A stretch of 64,000 nt of DNA from Solimonas terrae (GTDB taxonomy: Bacteria > Pseudomonadota > Gammaproteobacteria > Nevskiales > Nevskiaceae): contig NZ_JAAMOW010000005.1 of NCBI RefSeq assembly GCF_011067135.1, positions 186,001 to 250,000 on the forward strand, read 5' to 3'. The notes beneath the pieces were generated by a model, which was given only the letters and a program-made list of their open reading frames with translations, was not told the origin of the DNA and ran no database searches. Of this stretch, positions 10,841 to 19,329 are shown piece by piece (position 1 is the first letter of the stretch; every line of letters begins with the position of its first letter). The translations under genes were made by a program, and so were the position numbers.

Positions 10841-11836
10841 TCAAGCGCCGGGCTTGCGGCGAAACAATGACAGGCGATTGCCGATCGGTGAGCTGTTGTC
10901 GCCGAGAATGCCTTTTTCGGTGACGAGCAGATCGTCCGCTGAAAACAGCGGCGGCTTCCCGACCTTGACCTGCGACGGAAAGCTGAAGCTGAAGACGGCG
11001 GTGCTCGATTGCGGCTGGCCGTCGGCATCGAGCAACGCGATCTGGCCGGTCCCGTAGTACGCCACCAGCACCTCATCGCCGACGAAGCTGAAGTCGTCCG
11101 GCACGCTCGGCAGGCTCGCGAACTGCGTGCCGGTTCCGGCGCTGCCATCGGCCTCGATCGGGTAGCGACGAATCTCGCCGAGGCCGCCAAGACCGGTATT
11201 GCTGACGTAGACGGCGCCGTCGTGAATCTGCAGGCCGTTCGGTCCGAGCAGACCGGCGCTGGTCCAGTCGCTCTGATCGATGACGTGAAACGGGTCCTGC
11301 GGGTCGAGAAGCAGGCGGACGATCTTCGGTGCCGGCAGCGAGCTGGTGCTGAGCGGGCCGTTGACCAGATACAGTGCGCCGTCGGCGTCCGCTGCCAGGC
11401 CGTTTGGCGCGCCGAGGCCGAGATCGTGGATCGGCTGCAGCGCCGGGTGCGCGCCGAGCTGCGCAGCATAGAGCCGTCCGTCGAAGCAGTTCGCGTAGAG
11501 AACGTCGCCGACGATGGCGAGGCCGGTGAAATTGCAGCTGCCATCGTACAGCGGGGTCGCCGCATAGCCGTCGCCGGTGCGGCTGATCTCGAAGACATTG
11601 GTGCCGCCGGATACGAACAGCCGGCCGTCGTCGGCGAACAGCAGATTCTCGGCACTGGGAATGGTCAGCAGGACGGTCTTCTCGCCACAGTCGCTGGCAA
11701 CGCACAGCGACGCCGGGTCGATCGTCGCGCCGCTGCCGCCGGGCTCCGTGTGCCGGTCGCTCGAACACGCTGCGACAAAAAGAAATCCGCACGTGAACCA
11801 CGTGCGGATCGCGATGTTCCTCCGATCTTTGTTCAT
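10841..11836 (-). CDS. Beta-propeller lipoprotein (SMP-30/NHL-like)
   Basis: A 331-residue lipoprotein with the signal FTCGFLFVAACSSD (lipidated Cys at residue 24). It has repeated short blocks such as LLFADDGRLFVSG, LYANCFDGRLYAA, NGLAADADGALYLVNG and GPNGLQIHDGAVYVSNTG. These DG-x-hydrophobic-hydrophobic-V repeats indicate a six-bladed beta-propeller like SMP-30/gluconolactonase or NHL proteins, probably periplasmic. Several Cys in the mature N-terminus could form disulfides. No catalytic assignment is possible. The start at 11836 is the only one giving a lipobox. Confidence 0.7.
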   Translation of the reverse strand: MNKDRRNIAIRTWFTCGFLFVAACSSDRHTEPGGSGATIDPASLCVASDCGEKTVLLTIPSAENLLFADDGRLFVSGGTNVFEISRTGDGYAATPLYDGSCNFTGLAIVGDVLYANCFDGRLYAAQLGAHPALQPIHDLGLGAPNGLAADADGALYLVNGPLSTSSLPAPKIVRLLLDPQDPFHVIDQSDWTSAGLLGPNGLQIHDGAVYVSNTGLGGLGEIRRYPIEADGSAGTGTQFASLPSVPDDFSFVGDEVLVAYYGTGQIALLDADGQPQSSTAVFSFSFPSQVKVGKPPLFSADDLLVTEKGILGDNSSPIGNRLSLFRRKPGA

Positions 11837-11885
11837 GCAGAGACCCCCCGATCTCCGGGCGCCCCTGCGGCGCCGTCGACCCGTT

Positions 11886-13070
11886 TTACAGCATCTCGAT
11901 CGCCAGCGCCGTCGCCTCGCCGCCGCCGATGCACAGCGTCGCGACACCGCGCTTCAGACCGCGCTTCTTGAGCGCGCCGATCAGCGTGGTGACGATGCGC
12001 GTGCCCGACGCGCCGATCGGGTGGCCGAGCGCACAGGCCCCGCCGTGCACATTGACCTTGTCATGAGGCAGCTTGTGTTCCTGCATCGCTGCCATTGTCA
12101 CGATCGCGAACGCTTCGTTGATCTCCCAGAGATCGACATCGGCTACGCTCCAGCCGGCCTTCTTGAGCAGCGTCGTGATCGCCGGGACCGGTGCGATCGT
12201 GAACTCGGCCGGCAGGCGCGCGGCGCCGGCGTGCGCGACGATTCTGGCGATCGGCGTGATGCCGCGCTTCACGGCCTCGGACTGGCGCATCAGCACGGTC
12301 GCCGCCGCGCCGTCGGAGATCGAACTGGCGTTGGCAGCGGTGATCGTGCCGTCTTTCTTGAACGCCGGCTTCAGGGTCGGAATCTTGTCCGGCATCGCCT
12401 TGAACGGCTGCTCGTCGCGCGTGATCGTCTCGGTGCCCTTCTTGCTGCTGACTTCGATGCCGACCATCTCGAAGTCGAAGCTGCCGTCCTCGTTGGCACG
12501 CTTCGCACGGCTCAGCGATTCGATCGCGAACGCATCCTGCTGCTCGCGCGTGAAGCCGTACTTCTCTGCGGTGCGCTCGGCGAACGCGCCCATCGGCGTG
12601 CGTTTCTCATAGGCGTCTTCGAGACCGTCGAGCGCCATGTGATCGAGGATCTCGCCGTGACCGAATCGGTAGCCGCCACGCGCCTTGCCGAGCAGGTAGG
12701 GCGCATTGCTCATGCTCTCCATGCCGCCGGCCACGACGATGTCGGCGCTGCCGGCCGCGATCGCGTCGTGCGCCATCATCATGGTCTTCATGCCGGAGCC
12801 GCAGACCTTGTTGACGGTTGCGCAGACCACGCTGTCGGGCAGACCGGCACCGCGCGAAGCCTGGCGCGCCGGCGCCTGGCCCTGGCCGGCCGGCAGCACG
12901 CAGCCCATCAGCACTTCCTGCACGTCGCCGGCGGCAAGGCCGGAGCGTTCGACGGCGGCCTTGATCGCCTGCGCGCCGAGCTGGCTGGCCGTGAAGCCGG
13001 ACAGCATGCCCAGCAGGCCACCCATCGGAGTACGGGCGATACCGGTGATGACGATCGGGTCGGACGACAT
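11886..13070 (-). CDS. Acetyl-CoA C-acetyltransferase (thiolase)
   Basis: A 394-residue thiolase. The acyl-accepting Cys is residue 90 in NKVCGSGMKT, the catalytic His lies in GGACALGHPIGASG, and the second catalytic Cys is in CIGGGEATAL near the C-terminus. The arrangement fits the AtoB/PhaA biosynthetic/degradative acetoacetyl-CoA thiolase group, acting on short chains in the cytosol. The beta-propeller lipoprotein gene lies 49 bp downstream on the same strand. A second, FadI-like thiolase is at 45844-47133. Confidence 0.92.
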   Translation of the reverse strand: MSSDPIVITGIARTPMGGLLGMLSGFTASQLGAQAIKAAVERSGLAAGDVQEVLMGCVLPAGQGQAPARQASRGAGLPDSVVCATVNKVCGSGMKTMMMAHDAIAAGSADIVVAGGMESMSNAPYLLGKARGGYRFGHGEILDHMALDGLEDAYEKRTPMGAFAERTAEKYGFTREQQDAFAIESLSRAKRANEDGSFDFEMVGIEVSSKKGTETITRDEQPFKAMPDKIPTLKPAFKKDGTITAANASSISDGAAATVLMRQSEAVKRGITPIARIVAHAGAARLPAEFTIAPVPAITTLLKKAGWSVADVDLWEINEAFAIVTMAAMQEHKLPHDKVNVHGGACALGHPIGASGTRIVTTLIGALKKRGLKRGVATLCIGGGEATALAIEML

Positions 13071-13232
13071 TGGGGGAAGCTCCTCGCGCGGCGGCGATGT
13101 GGCGAATAAATGAATGGAAGTTCGCTATTTTAGCAAGCCGCGCGCCGCTTGCGGACTGAGGAATCCACCGACTGGTCGTGCGGCGGGTGCTGGCTACAAT
13201 TCACTCCCGATTTCGACCGCGCGGATTTTCCG

Positions 13233-14288
13233 ATGACGCCGTTCACGCATCCCGAGTTCGACCAGCACGAAACCGTCAGTTTCTGCCACGACGCCGCGAC
13301 GGGCCTGCGCGCGATCATTGCCGTGCACAACACCCATCTCGGCAAGGGGCTCGGCGGTTGTCGCATGTGGCCGTACGCCAGCGAAGACGAGGCGCTGACC
13401 GACGTGCTGCGCCTGTCGCGCGGCATGACCTACAAGGCGGCGCTCGCCGGTCTGCCGCAGGGCGGCGGCAAGTCGGTGATCATCGGCGATCCGCGCCGCG
13501 ACAAGACGCCGGCGCTGATGCGTGCGATGGGACGCGCGGTGGAGCGTCTCAACGGTGCCTACGTGGTCGCCGAGGATTCGGGCACGAGCGTCGCCGACAT
13601 CCGCCTGATGGCCGAACAGACGCGGCATGTCGGGGGTCTGGCGGATGCCAAGTCGGTGGCCGCCGGGCGTACCGGCGATCCGTCGCCGGCAACCGCGCTG
13701 GGCGTGTTCATCGGCCTGCAGGCGGCGGTGCGGCATCGGCTCGGACGCAATGAGCTGAAGGGGCTGTGCGTGGCGATCCAGGGTGTCGGCAATGTCGGCT
13801 ACCGGCTGGCGAAGCATTTGCACGAGGCCGGCGCACAGCTGTGGGTCACGGACATCTACGCGCCGGCGGTCGAACGCTGCGTGCAGGATTTCGGCGCGAC
13901 GGCGGTGACGATGGAAGACATCCACGCGCTCGATGTCGACGTGTTCGCGCCGTGCGCGCTCGGCGCGATCCTCAACGATGCGACGATTCCGCAATTGCGC
14001 GCGAAGGTGATCGCGGGCGCTGCCAACAATCAGCTCGCGGTGCCGGCCACGCACGGCGCAGCGCTGTCGGCGCGCGAGATTCTCTACGCGCCGGACTACT
14101 GCATCAATGCCGGCGGCATCATCGACATTCACTACGAGGGCCCGGCATATCACGCGCCGGTGGTCGAGGCGCATCTGCAGCGCATCGGCCTGACGCTGAC
14201 GCAGATCTTCGAGCGCGCCGCGCGCGAGGCGCTGCCCACGCATGTGGTCGCCGACCGCATGGCCGAGGAAATTTTCCGCCGCGACTGA
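13233..14288 (+). CDS. Leucine dehydrogenase-type amino-acid dehydrogenase
   Basis: A 351-residue NAD-dependent Glu/Leu/Phe/Val dehydrogenase. Motifs are GLGGCRMWPY, the Lys-containing segment MTYKAALAGLPQGGGK (Lys68 and catalytic Lys80), a Rossmann GVGNVG, and GAANNQL. These match leucine/valine dehydrogenases, which deaminate branched-chain amino acids to 2-oxo acids. The start at 13233 was chosen because the conserved sequence begins there; the in-frame extension to 13149 is not conserved-looking. It is followed 45 bp later by pncC. Exact amino-acid preference cannot be told. Confidence 0.9.
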   Translation: MTPFTHPEFDQHETVSFCHDAATGLRAIIAVHNTHLGKGLGGCRMWPYASEDEALTDVLRLSRGMTYKAALAGLPQGGGKSVIIGDPRRDKTPALMRAMGRAVERLNGAYVVAEDSGTSVADIRLMAEQTRHVGGLADAKSVAAGRTGDPSPATALGVFIGLQAAVRHRLGRNELKGLCVAIQGVGNVGYRLAKHLHEAGAQLWVTDIYAPAVERCVQDFGATAVTMEDIHALDVDVFAPCALGAILNDATIPQLRAKVIAGAANNQLAVPATHGAALSAREILYAPDYCINAGGIIDIHYEGPAYHAPVVEAHLQRIGLTLTQIFERAAREALPTHVVADRMAEEIFRRD

Positions 14289-14333
14289 TGCGCCGCGTAG
14301 ACTGTCGGGCCACCCGGTTCACGGATCGAGCCC

Positions 14334-14819
14334 ATGAGTGACCGTCTGATCGAGCGTCTGGCACAGGTGCTGCTGGCCCGCGGCGAATGGCTGGCGACTG
14401 CCGAGTCCTGCACCGGCGGCCTGATCGCCACGCAGATCACCGATCTGGCCGGTTCCTCAGGCTGGTTCGAGCGCGGCCTGGTGACGTATTCGAATCTCGC
14501 GAAGATGGAAATGCTCGCGGTGCCCGACACCGTGATTGCACAGCATGGCGCGGTCAGCGGTGAGTGTGCGGCGGCAATGGCGCGCGGCGTGTTGCGCGCC
14601 TGCCCGGTCGATTGGGGGTTGGCGGTGACGGGCATTGCCGGTCCGGGCGGCGGCAGCGAGGACAAGCCGGTCGGCACGGTGTGGATCGCGTGGATCCGTC
14701 GCGGCCATGGCCCGGAAACACATCGCTTCTTCTTCGAAGGCAGCCGCGAGAACGTGCGGCGTCAGGCCGCACAATCCGCGCTCGAAGGCCTGCTGTACCG
14801 GGTTCGCGAAGCCGGCTGA
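14334..14819 (+). CDS. pncC: Nicotinamide-nucleotide amidohydrolase (CinA C-terminal family)
   Basis: A 161-residue stand-alone CinA C-terminal domain. Signatures are LATAESCTGGLIATQITD (active-site Ser/Thr region), GWFERGLVTYSN, VSGECAAAMARG and GIAGPGGGSEDKPVGTVWIA. PncC deamidates NMN to NaMN in the pyridine-nucleotide salvage cycle. The length matches E. coli PncC/YgaD, which also lies near recA. The gene is in the same orientation as the amino-acid dehydrogenase and thpR. Confidence 0.93.
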   Translation: MSDRLIERLAQVLLARGEWLATAESCTGGLIATQITDLAGSSGWFERGLVTYSNLAKMEMLAVPDTVIAQHGAVSGECAAAMARGVLRACPVDWGLAVTGIAGPGGGSEDKPVGTVWIAWIRRGHGPETHRFFFEGSRENVRRQAAQSALEGLLYRVREAG

Positions 14820-14901
14820 ACTCAGCCGCTAGAATTCCGCTGCCCGTCGTTCACGGCCGTCATGCCGGCGGCGATCACTCACGACTCTGCAGACCGGATC
14901 C

Positions 14902-15489
14902 ATGCAGCTCAACCGACTGTTCTTTGCCCTGTGGCCCGACGAAGTGGCGCGCAAGGCCTGCTTCGAGGCCACCCGCGAGCTGAAGGTCAAATTGCAGCCA
15001 TCCGGGTACGCGACGGCGTCCGATCGCTACCACATGACGATGCTGTTTCTCGGCGATCAGGTGTCGGCGGCACACGAAGCGTCGGCCGTGCAGGCGGCGC
15101 GGCTGGTGCGGATGGCGCCGTTCACGCTGACACTCGATCACGCCGGCTCGTTTCGCAACAGCCGCAATGTGCCTTGGTGGCTGGGGCCACGCCGAACGCC
15201 GCCGCAACTGAACCTGCTGCACGATCGCCTGCGCGACGCGATGCTGCGCACCGACACGCCGATCGAGCGCATGCGTTTCACGCCGCATCTGACGGTACTG
15301 CGCGCCGACCGGCCGCTGCCGCCGACGCCGATCGCGCCGATCGAATGGCGCGTCGAGGAATTCGTGCTGATCCGCAGCCGCCTGGACCTGCAGCCGATCG
15401 CCTACGAGATCGTCGCGCGCTGGCCGCTGGACGGGGACGACGACGAGGCGCCGCCGCCGGCGCGTACGCAGCTCGATCTCGACTTCTGA
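14902..15489 (+). CDS. thpR: RNA 2',3'-cyclic phosphodiesterase
   Basis: A 195-residue 2H phosphoesterase of the LigT/ThpR family. The two catalytic HxT motifs are HMT at residues 44-46 and HLT at 129-131, with the usual spacing. The family opens 2',3'-cyclic phosphate ends of RNA and can ligate tRNA halves in vitro. The N-terminal LNRLFFALWPD is typical. It ends 24 bp before the convergent esterase gene. The physiological substrate is not established. Confidence 0.9.
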   Translation: MQLNRLFFALWPDEVARKACFEATRELKVKLQPSGYATASDRYHMTMLFLGDQVSAAHEASAVQAARLVRMAPFTLTLDHAGSFRNSRNVPWWLGPRRTPPQLNLLHDRLRDAMLRTDTPIERMRFTPHLTVLRADRPLPPTPIAPIEWRVEEFVLIRSRLDLQPIAYEIVARWPLDGDDDEAPPPARTQLDLDF

Positions 15490-15513
15490 CTCCGCGGCCG
15501 CGCTGCGCCTGCT

Positions 15514-16527
15514 TCAGGGCAGGTGCAGAGGTTCGAAGAAGTCCCAGATCGCGTCGGTCGCGTTGAAATCCTGCGCGACCTTGCCGAGCAGCGAGACGCC
15601 GGTGTAGTTGCCCTGCGGCCAGGTGTGCCCCCCGTTTTCGATCGCGTAATAGCGCACCGCGCCGCCGGACGCGCAGCCGCCGGCCTCCTCCAGCGTCGTC
15701 ACCGTGCCGTCGTTGGCGATGTCGGGCAGCTGGCTGCTGATGGTCTGCGCCGGATTGCAGCCATTGAGGGCGACGAAGCGATCGAAAGTCCCCTGACCGG
15801 TCAGCAGGCCGAGGTTCAGATTGGCCTCGAGATTGATGCGTGAATCGCGGCTGCCCAGCATGATCGTCATCGGCACCACGCGCAGCGGCGCGCAGACCGC
15901 GTTTTCCGACTTGCGCAGGGTGGCAGCGACGATCGCGGTGCCGGCAACCAGGTCAGAGCGTTCGCAGGCAAAGCGTTCGGCCATGAAGCCGCCGTTCGAC
16001 ATGCCGGCCATGTAGATGCGCTTGGCGTCGAGCGGGCGCACCGCGATCGCGTGCGCGATCAGTGCCGACAGAAAGCCGACATCATCGGTGCCGGAGGTCT
16101 TGCTCGGGTCTTCCTGCCATTCGCCGTCGGCCTTGGGGATGATGACCCAGGCGCCATGCTCGGCCGCCAGGCGGCCGGCTTCGACCAGATTGGCCATCAC
16201 TTCGGGCGTGCCGTAGTGGTAGTGCAGCAGCACGACGGCCGGCGCCAGCGGCGCGGTCTGCACGTTCGGCATGATGTACAGCACTTCGCGCGTGACGCCC
16301 TGATAGACGAAATCTTCCTCGAAGCTGCTGGTACCGTCGGTCGGTTCGAGATATTTCTGGCTCAGGTGCTGGAAGGTCAGCTGCAGGCCGCCGCCGAGCG
16401 TACCGAGCGTCGTGCCCAGCCCGCCCGCAAGCGTCTTCAGGCCGTCGCCGAACGCGGCGTGGGCGGACAGCGGCAACAGCAACGCCAGTGACGCGGTCAG
16501 CGCCCGGCGCAGGAAACGAGACGACAT
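15514..16527 (-). CDS. Secreted PHB-depolymerase/LpqC-like esterase
   Basis: A 337-residue alpha/beta hydrolase with a Sec signal peptide (SLALLLPLSAHA, cleavage near residue 25). The nucleophile Ser is in the elbow YMAGMSNGGFMAER. The region VVLLHYHYGTPEV is the oxyanion strand, and NGGHTWPQ near the C-terminus carries the His. Esterases of this family hydrolyse extracellular polyesters or feruloyl esters. The start at 16527 is the Met that gives a complete signal peptide; the frame is open to 16767 but that part overlaps recA antisense. Substrate unknown. Confidence 0.75.
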   Translation of the reverse strand: MSSRFLRRALTASLALLLPLSAHAAFGDGLKTLAGGLGTTLGTLGGGLQLTFQHLSQKYLEPTDGTSSFEEDFVYQGVTREVLYIMPNVQTAPLAPAVVLLHYHYGTPEVMANLVEAGRLAAEHGAWVIIPKADGEWQEDPSKTSGTDDVGFLSALIAHAIAVRPLDAKRIYMAGMSNGGFMAERFACERSDLVAGTAIVAATLRKSENAVCAPLRVVPMTIMLGSRDSRINLEANLNLGLLTGQGTFDRFVALNGCNPAQTISSQLPDIANDGTVTTLEEAGGCASGGAVRYYAIENGGHTWPQGNYTGVSLLGKVAQDFNATDAIWDFFEPLHLP

Positions 16528-16750
16528 CGATACCCCCGGTAAGCTCGAAGCAACGGTGCAAGTGTAGCGGCTGCCGGGTCTGCGGTCGCCAGCCGTCGGC
16601 ACGACCGTTTGTGGGACAATGCCGCGCCGCCGCCGCATCGCCGACGCGCGTGCCCCGAAAAGGGTGCGCGAAGCTGCCGGAAGTCTCAGTTTTTGAGCCC
16701 GGGTCGGTGCATCATGCGCGCGAACTTTCCATACGAATTGCAGAGAACCC

Positions 16751-17788
16751 ATGGACGATAACCGCAAGAAAGCCCTCGAAGCCGCGCTCTCTCAGATCGA
16801 AAAGCAGTTCGGCAAGGGCGCCATCATGAAGATGACGCCAGGGATGCAGGTCCCCGACGTTGAAGTGATTTCGACCGGCTCGTTGACGCTCGACACGGCG
16901 CTGGGCATCGGCGGCCTGCCGCGCGGCCGCGTCGTCGAGATCTACGGCCCGGAGTCGTCGGGCAAGACCACGCTGACCTTGCATGCCGTCGCCGAATGCC
17001 AGAAGGCCGGCGGCGTCGCCGCGTTCATCGACGCCGAGCATGCGCTCGATGTCGGCTATGCGCAGAAGCTCGGCGTGAAGGTCGAGGATCTGGTGATCTC
17101 GCAGCCGGATACCGGCGAACAGGCGCTGGAAATCTGCGACATGCTGGTGCGCTCGAACAGCGTCGACATCGTCGTCATCGATTCGGTCGCGGCGCTGGTG
17201 CCGAAGGCGGAAATCGAAGGCGAGATGGGCGATTCCAGCGTCGGCGTGCAGGCGCGCCTGATGAGCCAGGCCCTGCGCAAGCTGACCGGCAACATTTCGC
17301 GCTCGAAGTGCATGGTCGTGTTCATCAACCAGATCCGCATGAAGATCGGCGTCATGTACGGCTCGCCGGAAACGACGACCGGCGGCAACGCCCTGAAGTT
17401 CTACGCGTCCGTACGCCTCGACATCCGCCGTACCGGCGCCATCAAGAAAGGCGATGAGGTGATCGGCAACGAAACCCGCGTCAAGGTCGTCAAGAACAAG
17501 ATGGCGCCGCCGTTCAAGGAAGCGCATTTCGAGATCCTCTACAACGAAGGCATCTCCAAGCTCGGCGAACTGATCGATCTGGGTGTCGACAACGGCGTCG
17601 TCGACAAGTCCGGCGCCTGGTTCGCCTACAAGGGCGACAAGATCGGTCAGGGCAAGGAGAACGCGCGCAATTATCTGCGCGAAAACCCGGCCGTTGCCGA
17701 CGAGATCGAGGCGGCGATCCGTGCCAAGCTCAATCCGGAGCGCGCCGAGCGGGCCGCCGCGCGTGCGGAAGCCGCGGCCGCCAAGTAA
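16751..17788 (+). CDS. recA: Recombinase RecA
   Basis: A 345-residue protein with Walker A GPESSGKT at residues 66-73, Walker B ([12 protein letters not shown]), and the MAW/loop segments [12 protein letters not shown] and [19 protein letters not shown]. RecA forms filaments on single-stranded DNA, drives strand exchange and triggers LexA self-cleavage. Length and sequence are nearly invariant for gammaproteobacteria. I could not find a recognisable LexA box in the upstream 200 bp; the box type of this lineage may differ. recX follows directly. Confidence 0.99.
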   Translation: MDDNRKKALEAALSQIEKQFGKGAIMKMTPGMQVPDVEVISTGSLTLDTALGIGGLPRGRVVEIYGPESSGKTTLTLHAVAECQKAGGVAAFIDAEHALDVGYAQKLGVKVEDLVISQPDTGEQALEICDMLVRSNSVDIVVIDSVAALVPKAEIEGEMGDSSVGVQARLMSQALRKLTGNISRSKCMVVFINQIRMKIGVMYGSPETTTGGNALKFYASVRLDIRRTGAIKKGDEVIGNETRVKVVKNKMAPPFKEAHFEILYNEGISKLGELIDLGVDNGVVDKSGAWFAYKGDKIGQGKENARNYLRENPAVADEIEAAIRAKLNPERAERAAARAEAAAAK

Positions 17789-18287
17789 GCGGACGGCGGA
17801 ACGCACGCCGCTCGATGCCGGGGCGGCGCGCGAGCGCGCGCTGAAGCTGCTGTCACGGCGCGAGCATTCCGCCGCCGAACTGGCGTTCAAGCTGCAGCGT
17901 CGCGGCGCCGAAGCCGGGATCGCGCTGGCGGCGGTCGCGAAGGTTCAGGATGCCGGGCTGCAGTCCGATGCCCGCTACGCGGAAATGCTGGTCCGCAACC
18001 GCATCGAACAGGGTTACGGGCCGCTGCGCATCCGCGCCGAGCTGGCGGCGGCCGGTATCGCCGAGTCGGTGGCGCGTGACGCACTGACGGCGGCCGGCTG
18101 TGACTGGGGCGCGCGCTGCGCCGAGCTGCGTCGGCGCAAGTTTCGCACGGCCCCGAAAGGCGCCGCCGAGTGGCAGAAGCAATACCGGTATCTCGCCAGT
18201 CACGGCTATACCGCCGACACCATCCGCGCGGTGCTGAAAACTAGTCCAATGCCGGAGGAGGATTGGACGGAGCCGTTCGAGGGGTAG
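17763..18287 (+). CDS. recX: Recombination regulatory protein RecX
   Basis: RecX binds and limits RecA filaments. The three-helix RecX repeats are visible ([66 protein letters not shown]). There is no ATG in the frame before the conserved part. The GTG at 17763 lies 26 bp inside the recA 3' end and gives 174 residues, close to the family length, with a basic N-terminal tail. The start is therefore likely but not certain. The last 47 bp overlap tail-to-tail with the patatin gene on the other strand. Confidence 0.85.
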   Translation: MRKPRPPSKRTAERTPLDAGAARERALKLLSRREHSAAELAFKLQRRGAEAGIALAAVAKVQDAGLQSDARYAEMLVRNRIEQGYGPLRIRAELAAAGIAESVARDALTAAGCDWGARCAELRRRKFRTAPKGAAEWQKQYRYLASHGYTADTIRAVLKTSPMPEEDWTEPFEG

Positions 18288-19212
18288 CCGTCGCCGGCAG
18301 GCCCGGCTGAAACGGAATCCGGGTTGGCAGTGGCGGGCTCATGCGCGCCGCCAGTTTGGCGCGGATCTGCGGCATCGCCGCGAGCGCCGCCCGCTCGCCC
18401 TGCAGGATTGCCTGCTGTTTCGACTCGAAATTGCTGGAACTGATGCCGGTCAGGTCCGGGCGGATCACGACGTCGGCCTGCGGGAGTTCGGCGTCGCGGA
18501 TCGACTGGCCCATGATCTCGAAACTGCGCATCAGCAGATCCAGCTTGCCGGTGCTCGCCGTGCTCGCCGGCGGCGTCGAAACGTCGACCGCGATCACGAA
18601 ATCGGCGCCAAGCTGTCGTGCGTAGCGGATCGGCAACGGACTGACGAGGCCCCCGTCGACATATTCGTTGCCGCCGATCACGACCGGCTCGAACACGCCC
18701 GGCACCGACGATGATGCGCGCACCGCCTGGCCGACATTGCCGCGCTGGAACAGCACGGCCTGGCCGGTGTCGACCCGCGTGGCGACGCAGGCGAACGGGA
18801 CGTCGAGAGCCTCGATCGGCCGGTTCTTGACCGCCTGGTTGACGAAATTCTGCAGCGCCTCGCCGCGGATCAGGCCTTTGCCGAACATCGACCAGTCGGC
18901 GATCGTCGCGCGATCGAGCGCGAACGCCATCTCCTGCAGGTCGAAGCCGCTGTAGCCGGCTGCATAGAGCGCGCCGGCCACGCTGCCGGCGCTGGTGCCG
19001 ACGATCAGGTCCGGCTTGAGGCCCTGCGTGTCGAGCAGCTTGAGCACGCCGACGTGCGCGAAGCCGCGTGCGCCGCCGCCGCCGAGCACAAGCGCCACCT
19101 TGGGCGGCGGTGGGAGCGGCGGCGGCGCTTCGACGACAGGGGCCGGCGGGGGCGTTGCGCAGGCCGGGCAGAGGGCGAGCAGGACACAGGCGAAAATACG
19201 AATCGGCTTCAT
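18241..19212 (-). CDS. Patatin-like phospholipase lipoprotein (RssA type)
   Basis: A 323-residue protein with lipobox LCPAC (Cys18), a Pro-rich linker, and a patatin domain. The oxyanion motif GGGGARG is at residues 44-50, the nucleophile elbow GTSAG at 72-76 (Ser74), and the catalytic Asp in DGG at 186-188. All catalytic residues are present. These serve as Ser-Asp dyad acyl hydrolases, here predicted to be anchored in the envelope. The C-terminal tail is Pro-rich and low in complexity. The start at 19212 is the Met that gives a full lipoprotein signal. Confidence 0.88.
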   Translation of the reverse strand: MKPIRIFACVLLALCPACATPPPAPVVEAPPPLPPPPKVALVLGGGGARGFAHVGVLKLLDTQGLKPDLIVGTSAGSVAGALYAAGYSGFDLQEMAFALDRATIADWSMFGKGLIRGEALQNFVNQAVKNRPIEALDVPFACVATRVDTGQAVLFQRGNVGQAVRASSSVPGVFEPVVIGGNEYVDGGLVSPLPIRYARQLGADFVIAVDVSTPPASTASTGKLDLLMRSFEIMGQSIRDAELPQADVVIRPDLTGISSSNFESKQQAILQGERAALAAMPQIRAKLAARMSPPLPTRIPFQPGLPATATPRTAPSNPPPALD

Positions 19213-19329
19213 GCGCTGGGATTCTACGGATAAGCGGCCGGTTGACGGGCCGGTCGATGGCGATGGCGTGGCCACTTGTTTACCATATCGCCCCTTTTGC
19301 CGACCCTTTCCCCGCGGATTGCAGAGCCG

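Noticed and set aside
16560-16750. SOS box upstream of recA
   Set aside because: No CTG-N10-CAG palindrome or other clear LexA site was found by eye; a lineage-specific box may have been missed.
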